Shown here in pieces: positions 9,761-18,449 of a stretch of 64,000 nucleotides of DNA. Each line of letters starts with the position of its first letter. Within the stretch, counting starts at the first letter, position 1. This DNA comes from CAWGOF01 sp963824225. GTDB taxonomy: Bacteria; Acidobacteriota; Polarisedimenticolia; Polarisedimenticolales; Polarisedimenticolaceae. Made by a program: the position numbers and the translations under genes. Where the stretch lies: contig CAWGOF010000003.1 in NCBI GenBank assembly GCA_963824225.1, forward strand, positions 682,001-746,000, read 5' to 3'. The notes beneath the pieces are model-generated. The model saw only the letters and a list, made by a program, of their open reading frames with translations, did not search any database and was not told the origin of the DNA.

Positions 9761-11777
9761 CGCGCTCGATGCGCACGCGCACGCGCTCGCCCAGGCCGAT
9801 CCCAGCGAGCGAGTTGACCGGCTGCTCCCACAGCGTCTCGACGAGCTGCGCGATCGGACGCGGCTCCGTGTCGACGACGATCGCCTCGATGTCCTGTCCC
9901 TCCTGTGTCGCCAGGTAGCGCAGGACCCAGTAATCGTTGACCGCACGCTCGGCTCGGCGCGCGTCGAGCTCGGCGCGCTCGGTCGCCGCGGCGATCCGCT
10001 GCATCGCCTCCCGGTCGTAGGGTGGGTTCCGGCCCTCGACGAGAGCCGCGATCTGACGCTGGGTCGCCAGGTCCTGGAACCGCCTCAGCGCCGATGTCAC
10101 CTGGGCATAGGTCTCGAGGCCGAGACCCGCGTGCCGCCCGGGCGACGTTCCGACCTCGGCCCGCAGCATGCGCCGGCGCACGCGGCGGATCAGCACCGGA
10201 TCGACGATCCGCTCGCGCGGGATCCCGGTCGTGTCGGCGAGCGGGGCCTGACGCCGGTAGATCGCGGGCACGCGAGCGTCGAGGCACGTGCGCGCGGCGA
10301 TCTCGCCCGCGAGCACCATCGCCTCGGTCACCGTGCGCCGAGCGACCGAGCCGGGCTCGAGCCGCTCGAGGCGCGGCACGCCGTCCGACGCGTACACGTC
10401 GACCTCCGGAGCGTCGAGGACGATCGCGCCGCGATCGAGCCGCGACGCCTCGCGCCGGCTCCCGACCTGCGCCAGGCGCTCGAGCAACGCGGCGAACGGT
10501 CCGTCGCCCGAGGTCAGCGTCCGATCGACGCCGTCGTAGTCGAGCCGTGCTGCGGGGCGCACGATCGAGCGCACGACACGCGCGGTGAGGATCGCTCCCG
10601 AGCGGTCGATCTCGGCCAGAACACTGAGCGCCGGCCGCACGAGCCCGGCGACCAGGCTCGCCGCGTCTTCGGAGATCGGGCGCGGGAGCATCGCCACGCG
10701 CACCTCCGGATGGTAGTGCGTGAGCCCGCGGGCTTCGGCCTCGACGTCGATCGGATCGCCGGGCTCGACGAGCGCGCCGGGATCGGCCAGGTGCACACCC
10801 AAGCGCAGGACACCCGAGCCGAGGTCCTCGGCCGACAGGGCGTCGTCGATCTCGACCGTCGCAGGCCCATCGATGCTGACGACCTCGAGCTCGGTCAGGT
10901 CTTCCCGGCCCCGGCGCTCGAAGCCCGCTGCGGCGACGCGCACGGCGTGCTCCTCGACCGCGTCGGGAAACGCCGCCACGATTCCGAGCGCGCGGAGCGC
11001 GAGGTTCTCGTCGTCCGAGCCGAACCGGCCGGCGAGCCGCAGCAGTCGGAACGCCCCCTCGGGCCCCGTGTCGTAGCGCAGCCCCGACGCATCGAGCGCG
11101 GCTGCGGCGAGCGCGCGGTCGGTCTCGGGCGCTCCGTCGCCCGCGAGCGCATATCGCTCGAGCGCGGCGAGCGTGCGCGCCTCGTGCTCGGAGCCGGTCG
11201 CCGTATATCCGCGACCGCCGACCGCGCGACACAGCGCGGCGTGGAACTCCTCCGTGTCCCGTGCGCGCTCGGCCCGGCGCAGGCGCTCGCGCGTCAGGTC
11301 GTCGACCTCGGGGGCCGAGCGCGGCTCGAACCCCTCGGGGCGTCGCGTGAAGTGCAGCCCGTCGGCGTGGAGCGCGCGGACAACGGCGGCCGCGGACTCC
11401 CCGTCACCCCGGCCGAGGGCCAGGTCGGCGAGCGCCTCGGCCGTCTCGACCGGCCGCGACGCGTCTTTCGGCGCGTCCTCGAGGACGACCTGCCATAGGA
11501 GCGGGACGTCGACGTCCTGCGCGCGCGCGGCGATGCGCGAAGCGGCGTCGACCGCACGTCGCCCCGCGGCGGCGAGCGCGTCGACGTTGTCGCTCGGCAC
11601 CGGCCCGCCGCGCTCGACGACCACGAGAATGCGCGCGGGGGTCACGCGCTCGATCCGCGCCCGCGCGGTCACGATGCGCAGCCGGCCGCGCTCCTCCCCG
11701 GCCACGACACCGACCGCGAGCGCGTTATCCTCCCAGTACGCGACGAGAGCGCCCGGGGCAGGAAGCTCGCGGCTCAC
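9720..11777 (-). CDS. RNase II/R-family 3'-5' exoribonuclease (RNB domain)
   Basis: A 685-residue RNB protein degrading RNA from the 3' end. The N-terminal ~290 residues are poorly conserved and contain a small OB-like start (GALVAYWEDNALAVGVV). The RNB domain starts near residue 300 with the metal-binding motif SIDGPATVEIDDALS, followed by GVHLADPGALVEPGDPID, VAMLPRPISEDAASL and DTTGIPRERIVDP. The protein ends in an S1/OB-like segment. GTG at 11777 is chosen because the next in-frame starts cut into the N-terminal domain. The domain order is closer to RNase II than RNase R, because the long basic tail of RNase R is absent. Confidence 0.85.
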   Translation of the reverse strand: MSRELPAPGALVAYWEDNALAVGVVAGEERGRLRIVTARARIERVTPARILVVVERGGPVPSDNVDALAAAGRRAVDAASRIAARAQDVDVPLLWQVVLEDAPKDASRPVETAEALADLALGRGDGESAAAVVRALHADGLHFTRRPEGFEPRSAPEVDDLTRERLRRAERARDTEEFHAALCRAVGGRGYTATGSEHEARTLAALERYALAGDGAPETDRALAAAALDASGLRYDTGPEGAFRLLRLAGRFGSDDENLALRALGIVAAFPDAVEEHAVRVAAAGFERRGREDLTELEVVSIDGPATVEIDDALSAEDLGSGVLRLGVHLADPGALVEPGDPIDVEAEARGLTHYHPEVRVAMLPRPISEDAASLVAGLVRPALSVLAEIDRSGAILTARVVRSIVRPAARLDYDGVDRTLTSGDGPFAALLERLAQVGSRREASRLDRGAIVLDAPEVDVYASDGVPRLERLEPGSVARRTVTEAMVLAGEIAARTCLDARVPAIYRRQAPLADTTGIPRERIVDPVLIRRVRRRMLRAEVGTSPGRHAGLGLETYAQVTSALRRFQDLATQRQIAALVEGRNPPYDREAMQRIAAATERAELDARRAERAVNDYWVLRYLATQEGQDIEAIVVDTEPRPIAQLVETLWEQPVNSLAGIGLGERVRVRIERVNPRAGLLVLRKA

Positions 11778-11841
11778 GGGACGCTGCCGGCACGATGCGC
11801 CCGATCGAGCATGGAACGCCCATCATCGCATCGGCGGGGGC

Positions 11842-13104
11842 TCAGCGCTCCTCGTCCTTCTCCTTCTCCTTGCCCTTCGCCTTCCCCTTGGCCTTGCCCT
11901 TCGGGGCGCCGGCTCCCTGATCCGCAGGCGGCGGCGGAGCAGGGCGTGGCTTCTCCTGCTCCCGCTCGACCCGCGCGCGCTGCGCCTGCTGCTCCTTGTA
12001 GGCGTTCTCCGCGGCGCGGTAGTTCTCCTCGCGCTCGCGCTCGATCGTCGAGGGTGGCCTCGGCGTAGGTGGCTTGTCCGAAACAGTCGATCGGCCCCGC
12101 GGCGGCGGCGGCGCAGTCGGTGGATCCTTCTTCTGCATCTCCTTGAGCTTGCGCCAGTCCTGCTCCCAGCCGCGCTCGATGCGTTGCTCGACGGCGGGAG
12201 GCGCAGGCCTCGCCGGAGGCAGATCGTCGACCTTCGCCTCCTGGCCCGGCGGAGGCGCCTTGACCGGGCGCTCGAACGCGCGCCGCGGGCGCGCCGACGG
12301 CGGCGCCTCGCGCGCCTGAGGTCGCCACATGTGGACCTCGTCTCCGCGGACCGACGGTTCACGGCCGCGCACCGTTTCGTCGTCGACGATCCGATAGCGC
12401 GGAACGGCGAGGCCGCGTCCCCGGACATCGACGCCGCGGTTGACGACTCGATCCTGGGTCACGTCGATGCGCACCGTGCGGGTCGTGTACTGGATCACGG
12501 TGACGTTCCGACCGACGGGGTACGCGTAGCGCACGACGCTGGGCTCGAACACGTGCACCTCGTCGACGAAGCACCAGTAGTCCTGGCGGATCACGACGTC
12601 GAGATCGTACCCACCGAGGTCGATTCCGACCCCGACGCGGAAGCCGACCTCGGGAGGCAGCGGGGCCCACCCCAGGACGCCCGGACCGCTGCGCCAGGCG
12701 ACCCACGCCGGCCCCCACACCGTTCCCGGAACCCAGACCCAGCCATGGCGCGGAACGCGGGCCCAGCGGCCGTAGTGATAGGCGGCCCAGCCCCAGCGCT
12801 CGGTCGACACCCAGGTCCAACCGTAGTCGGTCCAGACCCAGCGGCCCACCGTGTACGGTCGCCAGAACGGATCGACCGCGCCCGGGGCCCAGACCCACCC
12901 GTACGGGTCGACGCGGACCCAGTCGCCATACGGATCGAGCGAGTCGTAGAAGAACTGAACGTCGATCCCCCGCGCCGGCTCGTACACGGGCGGCGGTGGA
13001 GGTGCCGGAGGCGCGGGCGTCGTGGTCTGCACCGTCACGGCGCAGCCCGCGATGGCGAGCACGACGATCCCACCGATCAGCGGGCCAAGAGCGACGAGAC
13101 GCAT
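11842..13104 (-). CDS. DUF6600-type lipoprotein rich in Trp/Tyr repeats
   Basis: A 420-residue predicted lipoprotein with signal peptide and lipobox LAIAGC (Cys ~22). The core has repeated W/Y/G motifs (DPYGDWVRVDPYGWVWAP, YGWTWVSTERWGWAAYHYGR) typical of DUF6600 proteins, which are exported and of unknown function. After residue ~250 the chain becomes low-complexity: Pro/Arg/Glu-rich, then a highly charged tail of alternating KGK and KEK units encoded by a short-period CTT/CCCTT repeat at about 11857-11905. A GAGGAGA ribosome-binding site precedes ATG at 13104. A −10-like TATCGT lies at 13131-13136. Function is unknown; the charged tail could bind RNA, DNA or peptidoglycan, but nothing in the sequence decides this. 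Confidence 0.75.
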   Translation of the reverse strand: MRLVALGPLIGGIVVLAIAGCAVTVQTTTPAPPAPPPPPVYEPARGIDVQFFYDSLDPYGDWVRVDPYGWVWAPGAVDPFWRPYTVGRWVWTDYGWTWVSTERWGWAAYHYGRWARVPRHGWVWVPGTVWGPAWVAWRSGPGVLGWAPLPPEVGFRVGVGIDLGGYDLDVVIRQDYWCFVDEVHVFEPSVVRYAYPVGRNVTVIQYTTRTVRIDVTQDRVVNRGVDVRGRGLAVPRYRIVDDETVRGREPSVRGDEVHMWRPQAREAPPSARPRRAFERPVKAPPPGQEAKVDDLPPARPAPPAVEQRIERGWEQDWRKLKEMQKKDPPTAPPPPRGRSTVSDKPPTPRPPSTIEREREENYRAAENAYKEQQAQRARVEREQEKPRPAPPPPADQGAGAPKGKAKGKAKGKEKEKDEER

Positions 13105-13139
13105 CGAGTGTTCTCCTCGCGTTGCAGAGTACGATAGCT

Positions 13140-14390
13140 TCAGCGCACCCGGCGCACGATCTCCCGCACGCCGCGGGCCAGGCCCGCGAGATCGCGGGCC
13201 TCGACCGCAGCATCGACGTGCGGTAGGTAGCGGTCGAGCGCCGAGTCCCCTGCGGCCCACATCGTCGCCGGCTCGGGAACGAGCCAGATCACGGCACCGC
13301 ACGCGCCGGCGAGCTCGGCGAACGCCCAGTCGAGCGGGTCGAAGCGGTTCGTCCGTCCGTCGCCCAGGACGACGAGCACGGTGCGCCGCCCGCGCGGACG
13401 CGCGGGAGAGCGCAGGAGATGATGGAACGCGCGTCCGTAATCGCTCGGCGCGCTCAGGTTGAGACCTCTGATCCGGCCGAGGAGCGCCGCGAACGGCGCG
13501 CGCGACCGCAGCCTGAGCCATGCGGCGACCGGCTCCGTGACGTCGAGCGTGCGATCGACGAACAGGAGCACGCGCGTCTGACGGCCGAAGCGCAGGAACT
13601 CGGCGGCGAGCGTCAGGAACAGACCCGCGGCTCGCGCCGTGGACCACGAGACGTCGAGGAGCAAGGCCACGCGCGGCGTATCGCTCCGGCGGATCGATCG
13701 CGGGAGGCGGAACGGAACGCCCTGCGTGCGCAGGCTGTCGCGGAACAGGCGACGCAGGTACGGCCGACCGCGCGGGCGAAGACGCATCCGACGCGCGACG
13801 CCGAGACGCAGGCGCTCGACCTGGCGGCGCACCGCGCGGGCGAGCGCCAGGTCGTCGAGCTCGGCGGCACGGCGGCGGGCCAGATCGCGGAGCGCGACGT
13901 TCTCGATCTCGCGGGGCCCGCGCGGCTCGCTGCGCTCGGTCTTGCGCTCGAGGACCACGTGGCGCAGGCGGCCGTGCCGTTGCCGCTGGCCCTCGCGCAC
14001 CGACTCGATCACCTGCCGCAGGTCCGGGCGCTCGCGGCGCTTCGTCTGGCGACTTTCGCGCGCATCGGGCTTCGGCTCCGCCGCGCGCCGGTCGCCCGGG
14101 CGATCCGGTGTCCCGGCACGCGGCCGCTCGCCCGCGGCCCCGCGCAGACCGCGCGCGCCGCGACCGCGACCGAGCGCCGGTGCTGCGAAGAACCGCTCGA
14201 ACGCCTCGTCGAACGTCCGGCGCTGGCTCGCGCGCTTGACCAGCGTGGCCCGGAGCGCCGCGCGGAACAGCGCGCGGTCCTCGACCCCCACGAGCTCGGC
14301 CGCGGTGAGGGCCTCGATCCACTCGGCGGGCGAGACCGCGATCCCGGACTCGCGCAGCTGACCGAGGAACCGCTGGAGCGCTTCGATCAC
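13140..14390 (-). CDS. CoxE-like VWA domain protein
   Basis: A 416-residue protein of the CoxE-like von Willebrand factor A family (PF05762). The N-terminal half is helical and very Arg-rich. The VWA domain begins near residue 225 with the MIDAS-type motif LLLDVSWSTARAAG (DxSxS is partly altered: DVSWS), and later has VVLGDGRTNRFDPLDW. The GTG start overlaps the stop of the upstream MoxR gene (GTGA), so the two are co-translated. MoxR plus VWA pairs act as ATP-driven chaperone systems that insert metals into or activate partner enzymes; the client is not identified here, since no CO dehydrogenase or similar enzyme is adjacent. Confidence 0.85.
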   Translation of the reverse strand: MIEALQRFLGQLRESGIAVSPAEWIEALTAAELVGVEDRALFRAALRATLVKRASQRRTFDEAFERFFAAPALGRGRGARGLRGAAGERPRAGTPDRPGDRRAAEPKPDARESRQTKRRERPDLRQVIESVREGQRQRHGRLRHVVLERKTERSEPRGPREIENVALRDLARRRAAELDDLALARAVRRQVERLRLGVARRMRLRPRGRPYLRRLFRDSLRTQGVPFRLPRSIRRSDTPRVALLLDVSWSTARAAGLFLTLAAEFLRFGRQTRVLLFVDRTLDVTEPVAAWLRLRSRAPFAALLGRIRGLNLSAPSDYGRAFHHLLRSPARPRGRRTVLVVLGDGRTNRFDPLDWAFAELAGACGAVIWLVPEPATMWAAGDSALDRYLPHVDAAVEARDLAGLARGVREIVRRVR

Positions 14391-15304
14391 GCGCGCAGTC
14401 GCGGCAGGTCGGCGAGCACGCGCTCGAGGTCTTCGCGGTTCTTGACCAGAGCGCCGAGCGTGCGCCTGAGCGTCTCCGGTGTGAGCGCGTCCGCGCCGAC
14501 GGTGACGAGAGCCAGGGCCCAGTCGATGACCTCGGCGATCCCCGGGTTCTTGCGCAGCTCGGACTTGCGCAGGTTCTGGGCGAAGCGCACGACGCGCTCG
14601 GCGAGGGCGCTCGACAGGCCCGGCACGCGGCTCTCGACGATCTTCCGCTCCTCGTCGAACGACGGATAGTCGACGTAGAGATACAGGCAGCGCCGGCGCA
14701 GCGCGTCCGACAGATCGCGCGAGTCGTTGCTCGTCAGGATCACCCGCGGCGGCCGCGTGGCGCGGATCGTTCCCAGCTCGGGGATCGACACCTGGTAGTC
14801 TGACAGCACCTCGAGCAGGAACGCCTCGAACTCCTCGTCCGCGCGGTCGACCTCGTCCACGAGGAGCACGACCGGATCCGGCGCCAGGATCGCGCGCAGG
14901 AGCGGCCGCGCGAGCAGGAACTCGCGCGAGAAGAACGCGTCGGCCTGTCCGCCGAGCCGGCGCACGGCGGATCCGAGGTCCGACACGTCGCCCAGGAGCT
15001 CGGTCGTCTTCTCCCGCAGCAGCTGCACGTAGAGCATCTGCTTGCCGTACGCCCACTCGTAGAGCGCCTTGGCCTCGTCGAGCCCCTCGTAGCACTGCAG
15101 CCGGATCAGCTCGCCGTCGTGGAGCTTGGCCCACAGCTTTCCGATCTCGGTCTTGCCCACCCCGGGCGGCCCCTCGAGCAGCACGGGCTTGCCCAGCGAC
15201 TCAGCGAGGTACAGCGTGGTCGCGACCTCGCCGGTCGCGACGAAGCCGTGGTCGAGGAACGCCGCGGTGATCGCTGCGGGATCGAGCTTTCGTGGGGCCG
15301 CCAT
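14387..15304 (-). CDS. MoxR-family AAA+ ATPase
   Basis: A 305-residue AAA+ ATPase. Walker A is GPPGVGKTE (~residues 44-52), Walker B VVLLVDEVDRAD, sensor 1 ILTSNDSRD, and the arginine-finger region DALRRRCLYLY. It is the usual partner of the CoxE-like VWA protein encoded immediately downstream with a GTGA overlap. There is no Shine-Dalgarno before the ATG, but a TATACT −10 box ends only 7 bases upstream, so the mRNA may be leaderless. The R2 repeat array begins 13 bases beyond that box, where a −35 region would be. Confidence 0.9.
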   Translation of the reverse strand: MAAPRKLDPAAITAAFLDHGFVATGEVATTLYLAESLGKPVLLEGPPGVGKTEIGKLWAKLHDGELIRLQCYEGLDEAKALYEWAYGKQMLYVQLLREKTTELLGDVSDLGSAVRRLGGQADAFFSREFLLARPLLRAILAPDPVVLLVDEVDRADEEFEAFLLEVLSDYQVSIPELGTIRATRPPRVILTSNDSRDLSDALRRRCLYLYVDYPSFDEERKIVESRVPGLSSALAERVVRFAQNLRKSELRKNPGIAEVIDWALALVTVGADALTPETLRRTLGALVKNREDLERVLADLPRLRA

Positions 15305-15311
15305 TCGGCCG

Positions 15312-15317
15312 AGTATA
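15312..15317 (-). promoter_or_regulatory. −10 element TATACT for the MoxR gene (possible leaderless start)
   Basis: On the minus strand TATACT ends 7 bases before the ATG at 15304, placing the expected transcription start at or next to the A of ATG. No good −35 hexamer is seen; the position is taken by CCCAAAGC sequence and the edge of the R2 repeat. Confidence 0.5.
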
Positions 15318-15329
15318 GCTTTGGGCTTT

Positions 15330-15420
15330 GGGGTCAGGTCTCAGGGTCAGGTCTCAGGGTCAGGTCTCAGGGTCAGGTCTCAGGGTCAGGTCTCAGGGTC
15401 AGGCACCGAGACCTGACCCC
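15330..15420. repeat. Tandem 13-bp repeat array R2 with inverted end
   Basis: Five perfect tandem copies of the 13-mer GGGTCAGGTCTCA occupy 15331-15395. They are followed by GGGTCAGGCACC and the inverted core GAGACCTGACCCC, which ends at 15420. The array lies between the MidA 3' end (the stop at 15399 is inside the array) and the MoxR promoter. It is the only one of the four loci expanded in tandem. Confidence 0.92.
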
Positions 15421-16562
15421 AAAAAGGGGTCGGCGAGCCCGGCGAGGTCCACCGGGCGATCGAGTCCCTTCGACAGCACGAGAACGTGGAACCTCCGACC
15501 CATCGCCGCCGGGTGCAGCAGGTCGAGCGCTCGCTGGCGTGCGCGTACGCGCCGCGGGTCGTGCGCCTCGTCGAGCGTCGGCTGCGCGAACTCGTCGAGG
15601 ATGCCGTTGGCGACGAGGAACCGGTCCTGCGTCGTCCGGCCGACGACGTCGAGGCCGATCTCGCGCCCTCGGTCCTCGAGCGCCGTGAAGTTGACGTGCG
15701 CCGTGAGGTCCTGGAGCCCGACGCGCTCGAGGTACGACTCGTTCGTCGTGTGGCGGAAGTACGCGAGGAGCGTGCCGCGCGGTCGCGCCGCCCCGTAGAG
15801 CCGGCTCGCGTCCGCGCCGTAGTCGATCACGAACACGAAGCCACGCTCGAGCACGCGCGCCAGACGATCGAGCAGAGCGAGCGCGGCCGGGCAGGCCTCG
15901 GCTTCCGTCCCGTCCTCGCGCGCTGCGCCGTAGCGCTCGGCCCACGCCGCGGCGGCAGGTAGAGGCTCGCCCTCGCGCTCGACGAGGGCTCCTGTGGGGT
16001 CGAGATCGACGAACACCTCGACCAGACGACCGTCGCGCCGGCGCAATCGATGAACCGGGAGCGCATCGAACAGCTCGACCGCGAGGACGCAGCCAGTTCG
16101 GCCCGTCGGCGCGTCGGCCGGCGCGAGCGCGCGTGCCGCGGCGGCGGGCGCCTCGCGCGCCGCGGCCTCGCGCATCCCGGGGCTCGAGTCGACCATGCTG
16201 TACGCGATCCTCGGGCCCACGCTCGATCGGTCGTGCTCGAGCGCCTCGAGGACGTCGCGCGCTAGGCGCCCGCGCCCCGCGCCGAACTCGACGACGTCGA
16301 GCGTCGTCGGGCGGCCGAGCACGCGGTCGACCTCGACGATCTGGCGCGCGATCGCCCGGCCGAACGCGCTCCCCGCATCGCTCGCCGTGACGAAGTCGCC
16401 CGCGGGTCCGATCCGCGCCGGGCCGCAGGCGTAGTACCCGAGCTCGGGGTGGTGCAGCGCGACGTCCATGAATCGTGCGAACGACATCGGACCGTGCGCA
16501 CGGATCTCGCGCGCGAGCAGAGCGAGGAGACGCGGATCGCCGGGATCAGTCGACGGGGGCAT
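15399..16562 (-). CDS. MidA/NDUFAF7-family SAM-dependent methyltransferase
   Basis: A 387-residue class I methyltransferase of the DUF185/MidA family. In mitochondria the homologue NDUFAF7 methylates an arginine of complex I subunit NDUFS2 and is required for complex I assembly. The family N-terminus is clear (HGPMSFARFMDVALHHPELGYYA), followed by the SAM-binding motif VEFGAGRGRLARDVL, and VLAVELFDALPVHR, FVIDYGAD and ALEDRGREIGLDVVG. The ATG overlaps the 3' end of nuoB by 17 bases, so the two genes share a transcript, which supports a complex I-related role. The C-terminal residues (LGSGLGA and the stop) are encoded by the R2 repeat. Confidence 0.9.
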   Translation of the reverse strand: MPPSTDPGDPRLLALLAREIRAHGPMSFARFMDVALHHPELGYYACGPARIGPAGDFVTASDAGSAFGRAIARQIVEVDRVLGRPTTLDVVEFGAGRGRLARDVLEALEHDRSSVGPRIAYSMVDSSPGMREAAAREAPAAAARALAPADAPTGRTGCVLAVELFDALPVHRLRRRDGRLVEVFVDLDPTGALVEREGEPLPAAAAWAERYGAAREDGTEAEACPAALALLDRLARVLERGFVFVIDYGADASRLYGAARPRGTLLAYFRHTTNESYLERVGLQDLTAHVNFTALEDRGREIGLDVVGRTTQDRFLVANGILDEFAQPTLDEAHDPRRVRARQRALDLLHPAAMGRRFHVLVLSKGLDRPVDLAGLADPFLGSGLGA

Positions 16563-17091
16563 GGACGCGCGCCAGCTCGGACGCGCTCTTCTCGCCGCGC
16601 GTGATCTTGCGCTGGATCTCGAGGATCGCCTCGATCAGCGCCTCGGGGCGCGGAGGGCAGCCCGAGATGTACACGTCGACCGGCAGGATCTCGTCCACAC
16701 CCTGGACCACGGAGTACGACCGGTACATACCGCCCGACGACGCGCAGGCGCCCATCGCGATGACCCACCTCGGGTTCGGCATCTGGTCGTAGATCTTCTT
16801 GACCGCCGGAGCCATCTTCTTCGTCACCGTGCCCGACACGACCATCAGGTCGGCCTGACGCGGCGAGAAGCGCAGCGCCTCGGCGCCGAAGCGGGCCATG
16901 TCGTAGCGCGGGCCGACCGTGGCCATCAGCTCGATCGCGCAGCACGCGAGGCCCATCGGCATCGGCCACAGCGAGTTCTTGCGGCCCCAGTTGACGAAGT
17001 CTTGGACGCGCGTGGTGTAGGCCGTTTGCTCGGCGTCCGCGTCGGCGGCCGGACGCTCGTGCAGTACGAGCCTTGGATCGGGCGCGGGCAT
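16546..17091 (-). CDS. nuoB: NADH-quinone oxidoreductase subunit B
   Basis: A 181-residue NuoB, the peripheral-arm subunit that carries Fe-S cluster N2, the last centre before quinone. Cluster cysteines are visible in GLACCAIE, GACASSGG and SGCPPRPEA. The N-terminal VQDFVNWGRKNSLWPMPMG is typical. It is unusual in standing alone: no nuoA or nuoC follows, and the next gene is the MidA assembly methyltransferase. There is no Shine-Dalgarno; TAGACT (plus-strand positions 17101-17106) ends 9 bases upstream of the ATG. The rest of complex I must be encoded elsewhere, unless this is an extra copy. Confidence 0.93.
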   Translation of the reverse strand: MPAPDPRLVLHERPAADADAEQTAYTTRVQDFVNWGRKNSLWPMPMGLACCAIELMATVGPRYDMARFGAEALRFSPRQADLMVVSGTVTKKMAPAVKKIYDQMPNPRWVIAMGACASSGGMYRSYSVVQGVDEILPVDVYISGCPPRPEALIEAILEIQRKITRGEKSASELARVHAPVD

Positions 17092-17212
17092 CCGTTTCGG
17101 AGTCTAGCATAGCGCTGGAACGCCGAGCGTTTCGGGCGTATGCTCCACGGGTTTCGCCGCGCGGCTCGACGAGGGGGTCGCCGCCGACGCCGGCGAGGGG
17201 AGGATTCGGACA

Positions 17213-17482
17213 ATGAGATCGATGAATCGTTTTCCGAGGATCGCCGCGTTCGCGGTGGCGCTCGTCGTCGGAGCGGCGGCGTACATCGCCCTGCTGCCCA
17301 CCAACGAGGCGATTATCATCGCCGGCCCGAAGGCCTGCACGTACTACAAGGACGCCACGTACAAGAAGGCGATCGGAGGCTTCGCAGAGGGCTGCTGCGG
17401 GGGGGTCACCAGCTGGGGCCAGACGTCCCAGTACATAAAGTGCCAGCAGCTGCTCTGCCCGGACGTCGTCTGTCCGGACTGA
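17213..17482 (+). CDS. Small cysteine-rich exported protein (DUF6289-like)
   Basis: An 89-residue protein with an N-terminal signal or anchor (AAFAVALVVGAAAYIALL). The mature part has seven cysteines (KACTYYKD, GCCGGVTSW, IKCQQLLCPDVVCPD) and the pattern of DUF6289 proteins: a YY-D start, a C-G-G-SWG centre and a Cys-rich end. Some of this group are precursors or companions of secreted peptides, but no function is established. GGGGAGGA about 10 bases upstream supports ATG at 17213; ATG at 17222 is possible. The gene is convergent with the PP2C gene, and the two share a strong hairpin. Confidence 0.65.
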   Translation: MRSMNRFPRIAAFAVALVVGAAAYIALLPTNEAIIIAGPKACTYYKDATYKKAIGGFAEGCCGGVTSWGQTSQYIKCQQLLCPDVVCPD

Positions 17483-17490
17483 TGTGGATC

Positions 17491-17516
17491 GGCGGGGGCC
17501 CGCCCGGGCTCCCGCC
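17491..17516. terminator. Hairpin between convergent genes (terminator candidate)
   Basis: GGCGGGGGCCC (17491-17501) pairs with GGGCTCCCGCC (17506-17516) in an 11-bp stem with one G-T pair and a 4-base loop. It lies exactly between the stops of the small exported protein and the PP2C gene. No T-tract follows on either strand, so termination would be by hairpin plus Rho. Confidence 0.5.
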
Positions 17517-18440
17517 TCACGCCGCGGCGTAGCGCGACACGACCGCGGTCACGTTGTCCGGTGCGCCGCGATCGAGCGCCAGATCGACGAGCGCGCGCGA
17601 CGCCGCCTCGGCCGAGGTTGCCGCCTGGAGCACGGCGGCGATCTCCTCGTCGCTCACCAGATCGTAGAGCCCGTCGGTGCACAGGAGCACCGTGTCCCCC
17701 GCGGCGAGCGGCACGCGATGCAACTCGACGTCGTGGAGCGGCGTCCCGCCGCCGAGGACGTTCGTCAGCACGTTGCGCAGCTTGTGCGTCGTCGCCTCCT
17801 CGCGCGTCAGCACGCCCGCGTCGACGAGCGTTTGCACGCGCGTGTGATCGCGCGTCAGCTGACGCATGGATCCCTCGCGGCACAGGTACGCCCGTGAGTC
17901 CCCGACGTGGGCCAGGAACAGATCGAGCCCGATGCTGTACGCCAGGGTCATCGTCGTTCCCATGCCGCGGAGCGACGGATCGACGCGCGCGCGCTCGGCG
18001 AGCAGCGAATCGAGGCTCCGATACCGCGTGGTGACGCGATCGAGGATCTTCCTCGCGCTCTGGTCGTCGACGCGCAGGACCCAGTCCGGCGTGTCGAACA
18101 CGAGGTGGAAGAACACGATGATCGCGGTGCGGCTCGCGACCTCGCCCCCGGCGTGACCGCCCATTCCGTCGGCCACGACCGCGATGTAGCCGGCTTCCTC
18201 GAGCCGCTCCGGCAGCTCGCCCGCGGGCAAGCTCGTCACGAGCGTCTCGGCGAATCGGCCGAGCTTCGCCAGGTAGAAGTGGTCCTGGTTGTCCGCCCGG
18301 ACCTTGCCGCGATCGGAGCACCCGAACGTGTCGACACGGACCGCAGTCGACGGAGGCCCGGAATCGGTCTCGACCTTGCGACCGAGCGCCGTCGCGCGGA
18401 GCGGAGGAGGGATCGTGTCCTGATCCGCGGGATTCCCCAC
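17517..18440 (-). CDS. PP2C-type serine/threonine protein phosphatase
   Basis: A 307-residue metal-dependent Ser/Thr phosphatase of the PPM/Stp1 type that dephosphorylates protein kinase targets. Motifs in order: SDRGKVRADNQDHFYLA, VVADGMGGHAGGEVAS (metal Asp and GG), GMGTTMTLAY, HVGDSRAYL, LCTDGLYDLVSDEEI and GAPDNVTAVV. There are no membrane segments. The GTG start at 18440 lies 9 bases after the stop of the DUF2203 gene. No Hanks-type kinase gene is in the window, so the partner kinase is elsewhere. Confidence 0.9.
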   Translation of the reverse strand: MGNPADQDTIPPPLRATALGRKVETDSGPPSTAVRVDTFGCSDRGKVRADNQDHFYLAKLGRFAETLVTSLPAGELPERLEEAGYIAVVADGMGGHAGGEVASRTAIIVFFHLVFDTPDWVLRVDDQSARKILDRVTTRYRSLDSLLAERARVDPSLRGMGTTMTLAYSIGLDLFLAHVGDSRAYLCREGSMRQLTRDHTRVQTLVDAGVLTREEATTHKLRNVLTNVLGGGTPLHDVELHRVPLAAGDTVLLCTDGLYDLVSDEEIAAVLQAATSAEAASRALVDLALDRGAPDNVTAVVSRYAAA

Positions 18441-18449
18441 AACGAAAGG

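Noticed and set aside
15330..15420. CRISPR-like array
   Set aside because: The 13-bp units are contiguous with no spacers, and no cas genes are nearby.
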